A DNA stretch of 11,947 bases from Deltaproteobacteria bacterium (lineage in GTDB: Bacteria > Desulfobacterota > Dissulfuribacteria > Dissulfuribacterales > UBA3076): assembly GCA_030605675.1 (NCBI GenBank), contig JAUWHV010000162.1, forward strand, positions 1 to 11,947. The letters are read 5' to 3'. A program made the position numbers and the translations under genes. The notes under the pieces are model-generated. The model was not told the DNA's origin. It saw nothing but the letters and a program-made list of their open reading frames with translations, and ran no database searches. Within the stretch, counting starts at the first letter, position 1. Every line of letters starts with the position of its first letter. Of the stretch, positions 1-5,636 are shown in pieces.

Positions 1-343
1 GGGAAGGCCAGTGGGTTCCGCAGGGCCCACTACCAGCCACCGAATGGATGCCTATACACCCCGCATGCTGGCTGAAGGCGTGCTTGCCACAATGGGAAAG
101 GGAAAGCGCTCTCTGGAGGCGAAGGCCGCCCTGAAAGAACACGGGGCCGTGTATTTTGCGACAATAGGGGGTGCAGGGGCCTATTTGGCGAGCCGCATAG
201 AGTCCTGCGAGCTAATTGCATTTCCCGAGTTGGGTCCTGAGGCCCTGTACCGGATGAAGGTTAGGGACTTTCCGGCCATTGTGATCAACGATATAATGGG
301 TGCGGATTTCTATGAGACTGCAATCAAACAACATAAAATCTAG
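1..343 (+). CDS. Fumarate hydratase class I, beta subunit (C-terminal part, 5' truncated)
   Basis: This is the last ~113 codons of an open frame that enters from outside the window (first whole codon at base 2; stop TAG 341-343). The product matches the beta domain of class I [4Fe-4S] fumarases and the related L-tartrate dehydratases, which interconvert fumarate and malate in the cytoplasm. Seen in the sequence: the GSAGPTTSHRMD segment near the start, then YTP, GKGKRS, an AVYFATIGGAGAYLA stretch, and the family's typical ending around IAFPELGPEALYRMKV and DFPAIVINDIMGADFYE. In anaerobes the alpha and beta parts are often separate genes, so the alpha gene probably lies upstream, outside the window. 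The start is not visible, so a single fused gene cannot be excluded. Fumarase and tartrate dehydratase cannot be told apart from this part; fumarase is more likely in a housekeeping context. Confidence 0.88.
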   Translation, partial: GRPVGSAGPTTSHRMDAYTPRMLAEGVLATMGKGKRSLEAKAALKEHGAVYFATIGGAGAYLASRIESCELIAFPELGPEALYRMKVRDFPAIVINDIMGADFYETAIKQHKI

Positions 344-452
344 GTAAGCGTTCACAGGGCACCGCATCTGCTTTGTTGTCGGGCACTTGAAGTACAGGAA
401 GTACGTCTGCGTATCCTCCGCCTCGCATCTGCAGCACCCTGTAAACGCTTAC
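344..452. repeat. 109-bp intergenic element with inverted termini
   Basis: The ends are inverted repeats: 344-359 and the reverse complement of 437-452 agree at 15 of 16 bases (GTAAGCGTT-C/T-ACAGGG). Just inside are two direct copies of GCATCTGC (364-371 and 425-432), and the middle holds a 7-bp direct repeat GAAGTAC (centre ~390-405). The element begins on the base after the fumarase stop codon. The form resembles a REP/BIME or small MITE. No target-site duplication is obvious. As RNA it would fold into a long hairpin and could mark the end of the upstream transcript, but no T-tract follows. Confidence 0.6.
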
Positions 453-533
453 AGTTCGGTAGTTTGTGGTAAAACGGGCGTTGTAATCCCGTGATTACGG
501 TTACGAATTATGGTATGTGTCAAGGCTTGAAAC

Positions 534-1253
534 TTGAAATTGGAAAGTAGAAATTTGGGTAAAGGAAACAAAAAGGTTCAAAATAAGCTTCCCCTGGGCA
601 TATGCCTTGTAAGCGGAGGGCTCGATAGCTGTGTTACTGCTGCTATTGCTATACGAAATTGCCGCCCGGCCTTTCTTCATGTAAACTATGGCCAGCTTAC
701 CGAAGAGCGAGAACTCCTGGCCTTTGATGCAATAGCTGATCACTATGGAGTTAAGGACCGCTTGAAGGTCGATATGTCTTATCTTAAGTCCATAGGTGGC
801 TCCGCCCTTACAGACCCGGCAATACCAGTACCGGAAGAGTCCCTTGGGGAATCAGGAGTTCCGGTAACATATGTCCCTTTCAGGAACACCCATATGCTGA
901 CCGTGGCAGTCTCCTGGGCAGAGGTGCTCGGAGCCGGTTACATATACATGGGGGCCACAGAAGTGGATAGCTCCGGCTACCCGGACTGCAGAAAATCCTA
1001 CTTCGATGCCTACAAATTGCTCATAAAAGAGGGGACCCGGCCTGAAACGAAGATTGAAATTATTACTCCATTAATCGATTATAATAAGGGGATGGTGGTA
1101 AAAGAGGGTCTGGCCTTGAAGGCCCCTCTGCACCTCACCTGGTCATGTTATCAAAATCAAGATGTGGCATGTGGGAAATGCGATTCCTGCCTTTTGCGAA
1201 TCAGGGGCTTTGCCGCAGCAGGAGTGCCGGATCCTATACGATATGCTGATTGA
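534..1253 (+). CDS. queC: 7-cyano-7-deazaguanine synthase (QueC)
   Basis: QueC is the ATP-dependent enzyme that converts 7-carboxy-7-deazaguanine plus ammonia to preQ0, the precursor of queuosine in tRNA. The translation shows the N-type ATP pyrophosphatase PP-loop SGGLDS (residues 27-32), the central YVPFRNTHMLT and YMGATEVDSSGYPDCR segments, the ITPLIDYNKG motif, and the C-terminal zinc site WSCY..ACGKCDSCLLR (four Cys). Length (239 aa) is near the family norm of ~220-235. The start is uncertain. There is no in-frame ATG before the PP-loop; an in-frame stop (TGA 528-530) lies just upstream; TTG at 534, 540 or 555 are the only usual options. The first ~7-20 codons lie in repetitive DNA (CTTGAAA-like units), so the true start may be 555, which has GGAAAG 8 bases before it. 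The stop TGA lies within the first unit of an octamer repeat. No other queuosine gene is nearby. Confidence 0.93.
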   Translation: MKLESRNLGKGNKKVQNKLPLGICLVSGGLDSCVTAAIAIRNCRPAFLHVNYGQLTEERELLAFDAIADHYGVKDRLKVDMSYLKSIGGSALTDPAIPVPEESLGESGVPVTYVPFRNTHMLTVAVSWAEVLGAGYIYMGATEVDSSGYPDCRKSYFDAYKLLIKEGTRPETKIEIITPLIDYNKGMVVKEGLALKAPLHLTWSCYQNQDVACGKCDSCLLRIRGFAAAGVPDPIRYAD

Positions 1254-1330
1254 GGAATTGAGGAATTGAAGGATTGTAGGATTGAATACGTTTTATTGAT
1301 TTTAATCCCTCAATCCTTCAATTCGAAATT
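1248..1330. repeat. Degenerate 8-bp repeat array with inverted second half
   Basis: Five successive 8-mers run from 1248: GATTGAGG, AATTGAGG, AATTGAAG, GATTGTAG, GATTGAAT. The second half carries the same units in inverse orientation (CAATCC and CTCAATCC units, 1302-1324). The arms pair: 1263-1276 is the exact reverse complement of 1311-1324 (14 bp), with imperfect extension towards the loop. The array fills the space between queC and the YkgJ gene and overlaps the queC stop codon. A hairpin here could separate the two genes' transcripts, but no T-tract follows it. Confidence 0.75.
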
Positions 1331-1354
1331 CCTGAATTTATGGTTTTTATAGTT

Positions 1355-1738
1355 ATGAAAAAAGTCTTTTCCTGTAAACTTTGCGGCCACTGTTGCCATG
1401 GAGAGAGCACTGTCTCCCTGTCTCAGGCGGAACAGAAGGGCATAGCTTCCTTTCTGGGTCTTGATCCGGCCGACTTCCTTCGGGAGTTTTGCGTGAAGAA
1501 AGGTAACAGGATAGAAATGAAAATTGTTGACGGCCATTGTATCTTTTATGGCGATGATGGGTTCTGTAAGGTCCACGAGGTCAAGCCCTTTCAATGCAGG
1601 AGATGGCCTCTTCACCCGAGCATACTCGGAGATCAGAAGGCATGGGATGCCATAAAGGCCGACTGCCCGGGTTTTGATGAAGACGCATGCTACGAGGATG
1701 TCTGTGAGCTTGTTAGGAGAGTTAATAATGGATATTGA
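1355..1738 (+). CDS. YkgJ-family cysteine-cluster protein
   Basis: This small cytoplasmic protein (127 aa from ATG 1355) belongs to the YkgJ / 'putative zinc- or iron-chelating' family (Pfam CxxCxxCC). Seen: an N-terminal CKLCGHCC cluster directly after MKKVFS, then CIFYGDDGFCKVHEVKPFQCRRWP, which is the family's second cysteine block (C-I-Y..G-C-x-I-H..KP..CR.WP), and a further Cys pair near the end (DCPGF, CYEDVC). The eight or so conserved cysteines suggest a bound metal or Fe-S cluster; the biochemical role of the family is not established. An in-frame ATG at 1340 would add MVFIV; neither start has a good ribosome binding site, and 1355 fits the usual few residues before the first Cys. 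Its last 11 bases overlap the next gene, whose Shine-Dalgarno lies inside it, so the two are probably translated together and may share a pathway. Confidence 0.82.
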   Translation: MKKVFSCKLCGHCCHGESTVSLSQAEQKGIASFLGLDPADFLREFCVKKGNRIEMKIVDGHCIFYGDDGFCKVHEVKPFQCRRWPLHPSILGDQKAWDAIKADCPGFDEDACYEDVCELVRRVNNGY

Positions 1739-2543
1739 AAGGCTCAAACAACTAGCCTTTGTATGCTGCCCCTTTGATTTACTGGTAAATAAGCACCTTC
1801 CCGGCCTACTGAAAGAACACATTAACCCCGAAATAGGACTAAACGGTGAAATCCTGGACCAATTTCAATGGCCCAAATTTAAAAAAATAGCAAAAATTCT
1901 TAAAAAAGAGGGCCTGATTTGTACTATTCATGCGCCCTATTCAGACCTTTCCCTGGGGGCGATAGATCGAAAAGTCCGCAGGATCTCTGTAGAGAGGATA
2001 AAAAAAGCATTTGATCTCGCATCTTTGTTTGAAGCAAGATCTGTAGTATGCCATACCGGCTTTGACCATAGACACTACTTTAATTTAGAGGATCGCTGGA
2101 TAAAAAATGCCTTAGAATCTCTGACTATTCTTTTAGAATACGCATCTCCATTGAATATCCCCCTGATGCTCGAAAATGTGTATGAGTTAGATACAGAGAT
2201 ACATAAGGAGATTTTCCGCGGAATCAAATCACCGCTTCTCGGATTTTGCCTGGACTTCGGCCACCAGAATGTATTTTCAAAAACCAGCTTAGACAGATGG
2301 CTGAAAGACCTGGGAGACCAACTGGGTCAGCTTCACCTCCACGATAACATGGGTGTGCATGACGATCACCTCGCTATTGGAGAAGGAGTTCTTGATTTTG
2401 ATAGCCTTTTCTCGTGGCTTTACGATCAGGGGAAAACCCCCATCCTGACCCTTGAACCCCATGTAGAAGAGGCTGTAATACCTGCCTTGGAGGGACTTGC
2501 CGGATTGCTTGATACTTATCCGATAATACCGGATTATGCATGA
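1728..2543 (+). CDS. Sugar phosphate isomerase/epimerase-like TIM-barrel protein (AP endonuclease 2 superfamily)
   Basis: The 271-aa product has the xylose-isomerase-like TIM-barrel pattern shared by endonuclease IV, sugar phosphate isomerases and hydroxypyruvate isomerase. The likely metal ligands are in the right order at the ends of the beta strands: H68 (TIHAPY), H109 (VVCHTG), E149 (MLEN), D176 and H179 (CLDFGH), H205 (LHLHDN), H214 (DDHLAIGEG) and E243 (LTLEPH). It is cytoplasmic, with no signal peptide. Start ATG 1728 is preferred because AGGAG sits at 1715-1719, 8 bases upstream; a longer frame from 1674 would run deep into the YkgJ gene and lacks this support. It overlaps the YkgJ gene by 11 bp. 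The substrate cannot be told from sequence. A DNA-repair endonuclease IV is less likely, because the overall length and motifs fit the sugar isomerase branch better. Confidence 0.85.
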   Translation: MDIERLKQLAFVCCPFDLLVNKHLPGLLKEHINPEIGLNGEILDQFQWPKFKKIAKILKKEGLICTIHAPYSDLSLGAIDRKVRRISVERIKKAFDLASLFEARSVVCHTGFDHRHYFNLEDRWIKNALESLTILLEYASPLNIPLMLENVYELDTEIHKEIFRGIKSPLLGFCLDFGHQNVFSKTSLDRWLKDLGDQLGQLHLHDNMGVHDDHLAIGEGVLDFDSLFSWLYDQGKTPILTLEPHVEEAVIPALEGLAGLLDTYPIIPDYA

Positions 2544-2596
2544 CAAATTCTCGATTAACTCTCACCTGATTACTCTGCAAAAAGTCCTGTTCGTTT

Positions 2597-2950
2597 TTAG
2601 GGAACCGACTTAAGCCGCTTCACTATAGTGTTAATCTTGTCCTTGGCACTGGGACTGAGATTGTCGAACTTTACTCCCATGCCTCGCTTTTGGCCTTCAG
2701 AAGGCACACTTCGGCTCCAAGCCACTTTGGCCTTTACGTGGATTGGGTAATCACACCCAGGTATCAGAAACTCCAAGTTTAACCGAGTTCCTGGCTTAAG
2801 TGGTTTTGGAGTTGCTATGAACATTCCCCCAGTACTGATGTCATCAGCAAAGTCTCTAAAAAACCTGTCTACAGTATGATAACTTACCTGAATGACTGTT
2901 GACGTCCTGGATATTTCTCTATGTTCGCCCTGTGAAGTTCCTTTTTTCAT
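2597..2950 (-). CDS. PilZ-domain protein (TIGR02266-like)
   Basis: A single-domain protein of 117 aa. The PilZ c-di-GMP-binding signature is present: RxxxR as R11-E-I-S-R15, and DxSxxG as DISTGG (37-42), followed by MFIATPKPLKPGTRLNLEFLIPG and a late GMGVKF strand. The 'GG-F-I-x-T-x-x-PLxxGTRLxLEF' block is characteristic of the PilZ subfamily that is abundant in Myxococcota and Desulfobacterota. It probably acts as a small c-di-GMP receptor adaptor for motility, surface or second-messenger-controlled processes; the target is unknown. Start ATG 2948-2950 has a strong GGAGGGG a few bases upstream (reverse strand). It is transcribed divergently from rpmB and converges on the TIM-barrel gene with only 53 bp between stops. 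Confidence 0.88.
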   Translation of the reverse strand: MKKGTSQGEHREISRTSTVIQVSYHTVDRFFRDFADDISTGGMFIATPKPLKPGTRLNLEFLIPGCDYPIHVKAKVAWSRSVPSEGQKRGMGVKFDNLSPSAKDKINTIVKRLKSVP

Positions 2951-2969
2951 ACTGCCCCTCCGATAAACC

Positions 2970-3018
2970 TTGCGGTAATCCCTATGCCGAGTTATATATC
3001 TCCCACTTTTTTGACCAA
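2970..3018. promoter_or_regulatory. Candidate divergent promoters for the PilZ gene and rpmB
   Basis: On the + strand TTGCGG (2970-2975), a 17-bp spacer and TATATA (2993-2998) point to rpmB. On the - strand TTGGTC (reverse of 3013-3018), a 16-bp spacer and TATAAC (reverse of 2991-2996) point to the PilZ gene. The two -10 boxes overlap, so the promoters would be mutually exclusive. The -35 boxes are weak; this is a by-eye prediction. Confidence 0.35.
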
Positions 3019-3048
3019 CGAATATCTTTAAAAGAGAGGATTCTGAAA

Positions 3049-3240
3049 ATGTCTAAGGTATGTGAAATATGCGGTAAACACCCAACCACTGGTTGCAACG
3101 TAAGTCACGCAAACAATCATACCCGCAGACGCTGGCTGCCGAATTTGCAAAGGGTCAGGGCGGTTGTAAACGGACAAACAAAACACATTCGTGTCTGCAC
3201 CCGTTGTATTCGCTCCGGCAGAATAATCAAGCCCTCATAA
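3049..3240 (+). CDS. rpmB: 50S ribosomal protein L28 (zinc-binding form)
   Basis: L28 is a small protein of the large ribosomal subunit. The 63-aa product shows the family pattern MSKVCEICGKHPTTGCNVSHANNHTRRR, then W-LPNLQ-V and a KHIRVCTRCIRSG ending. It carries two CxxC pairs (C5/C8 and C50/C53), so it is the zinc-ribbon ('C+') version. Start ATG 3049 follows GAGAGGA (3034-3040) by 8 bases; an upstream extension in frame from 2899 lacks support. The gene stands alone as a + strand unit between the divergent PilZ gene and the convergent RSH operon, with a MITE-like element downstream. Confidence 0.96.
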   Translation: MSKVCEICGKHPTTGCNVSHANNHTRRRWLPNLQRVRAVVNGQTKHIRVCTRCIRSGRIIKPS

Positions 3241-3301
3241 TTAGATCGAATTTATCCTCAATCCCTTTTCTCTATAATTCGTACAAAAAGGACAATCTCT
3301 T

Positions 3302-3309
3302 AAATTGAG
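3302..3309. repeat. Left copy of probable target-site duplication
   Basis: AAATTGAG immediately left of the 172-bp inverted-repeat element; the same 8 bases occur immediately right of it. Confidence 0.65.
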
Positions 3310-3481
3310 GTAACTACTCACGTAGTTAGGCTGAAGCTGTTTAGACTGAAGGCTGAAGGGGTCAGAAGAGCACGATTGCCGTGCTTTGGCGGAAATATCT
3401 GATTCTTGCACCAAACACGGCTTTTAAATACGTTTTTCCCTAACAGTCTTCAGCCTTCAGCCTATCCACCTGAATAGTTAC
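3310..3481. mobile_element. MITE-like element, 172 bp, with terminal inverted repeats and target duplication
   Basis: The termini 3310-3336 and the reverse complement of 3455-3481 match at 23 of 27 bases, with perfect outer GTAACTA / TAGTTAC and perfect inner TAGGCTGAAG. AAATTGAG stands directly on both sides (3302-3309 and 3482-3489), as expected for an 8-bp target-site duplication; the match can be read as 11 bp if the GTA following each copy is counted. Next to the termini are GCTGAAG-type 7-8 bp units. The core holds a hairpin AGCACG/CGTGCT (3369-3385) and a larger stem GCCGTGcTTTGG (3378-3389) against CCAAAcACGGC (3411-3421). No coding sequence is present, so it would depend on a transposase elsewhere. 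It lies between the ends of rpmB and RSH and may end transcription in both directions. Confidence 0.75.
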
Positions 3482-3489
3482 AAATTGAG
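3482..3489. repeat. Right copy of probable target-site duplication
   Basis: AAATTGAG immediately right of the element, identical to 3302-3309. It ends 5 bases before the RSH stop codon. Confidence 0.65.
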
Positions 3490-3494
3490 GTAGT

Positions 3495-5636
3495 TTACCC
3501 GGGTGAAACGCGCTCTACCAGCTTTACACCCTCAAGTCTCCTTATGCTGGAGAGGATTTTCCTCAGTTGCGTCCGGTCTTTCACATCCACAACAAAGTCG
3601 AGAATGGCAGCATAATCCGGAGTCGTGCTAACCTTTGCCTCCAGGATATTTGCTTCTCCGGCACTTATTTCCTTACTCACTGCCGCCAACATGCCTTTTT
3701 GGTCGACTGTGCTGACTCGGACCTTGGCAGGGTAAGTAGCTTTATCAACATCGGCCCATGTAACCTCTATACGCCTGTCCGGATCTAAATTCCGGATATT
3801 GGAGCAATTTTCTCTGTGAATCGTAACTCCTCTTCCCCTTGTTATGTAGCCTATAACTTCGTCTCCCGGGATCGGCGTGCAGCACCTGCCAAGATGTATC
3901 AGGATATCATCAAGACCATGAATTAAGATGCCCTGCTGCTCTGCCTTTTCGGTAAATTTTTTTACCCTTGATTCCTTCTCTTCCGGTTCCTGTTCTTCAG
4001 GCTGTCCTGCCCGCAGCTTTCTAATTATCTGGGAAGGAGCGACCTTGCCATATCCGGCTGCGATCAGCATATCCTCAGAAGTCTTGAAAGACAGTGCCTC
4101 GGCAACTTCAGCACCCTTGGTTTTAATAAAATCGTTAAAATCCAACCGGTGCCTCTTGAATTCCCTGGCACAAAGGTCCTTTCCCAAGGCAAGGCTCTTT
4201 TCCCTCTCTTCAGTCTTAATCCATTGACGAATCCTGGCCAGTGCCCGGCTGGTCTTGGCGAGTTTAAGCCAATCCCTATTTGGAAAGTGTTTGTTGGATG
4301 TAATTATCTCTACTGTTTCCCCATTATGGAATTGATATTTCAAGGGCACGATTCGGCCGTTTACCTTGGCCCCTGCGCAATGGTTACCTACCTCGGTATG
4401 GATCGCATAAGCAAAGTCTATTGGGGTAGCCCCCCGGGGGAACTCCTTGACCTCTCCTTTTGGAGTAAACACGTATACTTCATTGGGGAAGAGATCCATC
4501 TTCACTGACTCAATGAATTCCCTTGGATCATCCAGCTCCTTTTGCCATTCCGTGAGTTCAAAAAGCCAGTCGAACCGGTGTTCCTTTTCCTTGCTGACTA
4601 TTGTCCCCTCTTTGTACAGCCAATGGGCGGCAATGCCTTCATTTGCCACTACGTCCATTTCCCCGGTGCGGATCTGGATCTCCATTCTCTCTCCTTGAGG
4701 ACCGATAACAGTTGTGTGGAGTGACTGATACATGTTGGTCTTTGGAAGACTGATGTAGTCCTTGAAACGTCCGGGAATCGGTTTCCAGAGCGAGTGGACA
4801 ATACCAAGGGCCTCATAGCACTCCTTGGCGCCTTTCATAATGATCCTAAAGGCGATCAGATCATAGACCTCTTCAAGGGGTATTTTTCTTGTGCGCATCT
4901 TTCGGAATATACTGTAGAGGTGTTTGGGTCTTCCAAGGACTTTGCATGAAAGACCGAAATCAGCCATCTTTTTTGCTATGAGGTCCTTTACTTCATCCAC
5001 GTAGGCCTTTCTCTTACCCAGGCGGGCCTCCACTTCCTTGCTAAGCCCTTGGTACTCTTCGGGGTAGATGTAAAAAAAGGCCAGATTCTCGAGTTCGTTT
5101 TTGATCCAGCCGATCCCAAGGCGACCTGCCAGAGGGGCATAGATATCCAGGGTTTCTCTGGCGATCTTGACTCTTTTGTATTCCTTTTGATACTCCAGGG
5201 TACGCATGTTATGGAGCCTGTCAGCAAGCTTCACCAGCAAGACCCGGATATCCTTTGACATAGCAAGGACCATCTTGCGGGTGTTTTCTGCCTGTTTTTG
5301 GATCTGGCTCTCGAACCGGATTTTGCTAAGTTTTGTGACCCCATCCACGATCTGGGCCACGTCTTTGCCGAACATCTTCTCCAGTTCTTCCAAGGAGGCG
5401 AGGGTGTCCTCTACCGTGTCATGCAGGAGACCGGCAGCTATACTGGCCAGGTCCAGATGCAAGCGTGTTAGAATATAGGCCGTTGCCAGGGGATGCGAGA
5501 GGTAGGGTTCGCCGGAAAGCCTTGTCTGCCCCGCATGGACCTTGGCGGAGTATATGTAGGCCTTTTCCACCAGGCTGGTGTCTGTATCCGGGAGGTAGGA
5601 ATGGATCCCGTCAAGTATGTCATTGAGACGAATCAC
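3495..5636 (-). CDS. Bifunctional (p)ppGpp synthetase/hydrolase (RSH, Rel/SpoT family)
   Basis: A full-length RSH protein (713 aa) that makes and degrades the stringent-response alarmones ppGpp and pppGpp. Domains in order: HD hydrolase (~20-200) with H48 and the HDTVED motif at 72-77; synthetase (~235-345) with RPKHLYSI, RFKD at 290-293, YQSLHT and the catalytic E319 in EIQIRT; TGS (~388-447); a Cys-containing CC/RIS region with GRCCTPIPGDEVIGYITRG (~585-615); and a C-terminal ACT domain (~645-713). The RxKD form of the synthetase motif and the intact HDxxED motif both indicate a bifunctional enzyme rather than a RelA-type synthetase. The start is GTG (5636-5634): its bases overlap the proS stop (GTGA), so translation is probably coupled to proS. 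No SD of its own is clear; the SD would lie in the proS end. Third gene of the ispG-proS-RSH operon, linking uncharged-tRNA sensing to the aminoacylation gene. Confidence 0.96.
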   Translation of the reverse strand: MIRLNDILDGIHSYLPDTDTSLVEKAYIYSAKVHAGQTRLSGEPYLSHPLATAYILTRLHLDLASIAAGLLHDTVEDTLASLEELEKMFGKDVAQIVDGVTKLSKIRFESQIQKQAENTRKMVLAMSKDIRVLLVKLADRLHNMRTLEYQKEYKRVKIARETLDIYAPLAGRLGIGWIKNELENLAFFYIYPEEYQGLSKEVEARLGKRKAYVDEVKDLIAKKMADFGLSCKVLGRPKHLYSIFRKMRTRKIPLEEVYDLIAFRIIMKGAKECYEALGIVHSLWKPIPGRFKDYISLPKTNMYQSLHTTVIGPQGERMEIQIRTGEMDVVANEGIAAHWLYKEGTIVSKEKEHRFDWLFELTEWQKELDDPREFIESVKMDLFPNEVYVFTPKGEVKEFPRGATPIDFAYAIHTEVGNHCAGAKVNGRIVPLKYQFHNGETVEIITSNKHFPNRDWLKLAKTSRALARIRQWIKTEEREKSLALGKDLCAREFKRHRLDFNDFIKTKGAEVAEALSFKTSEDMLIAAGYGKVAPSQIIRKLRAGQPEEQEPEEKESRVKKFTEKAEQQGILIHGLDDILIHLGRCCTPIPGDEVIGYITRGRGVTIHRENCSNIRNLDPDRRIEVTWADVDKATYPAKVRVSTVDQKGMLAAVSKEISAGEANILEAKVSTTPDYAAILDFVVDVKDRTQLRKILSSIRRLEGVKLVERVSPG

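Noticed and set aside
453..533. Possible preQ1 riboswitch upstream of queC
   Set aside because: There are hairpins (ACGGG 474-478 with CCCGT 488-492; GTAATC 483-488 with GATTAC 493-498), but they overlap and exclude each other, and the A-rich tail and loop of known preQ1 classes are not seen. Too weak to call.
1310..1822. 170-codon - strand frame across the YkgJ and TIM-barrel genes
   Set aside because: Shadow of two well-supported + strand genes; no family resemblance and no ribosome binding site.
3253..3310. CCTCAAT / ATTGAGG pairing after rpmB as a terminator
   Set aside because: The stem is 7 bp with a loop of over 40 bases and no T-tract; the right arm is part of the MITE target duplication.
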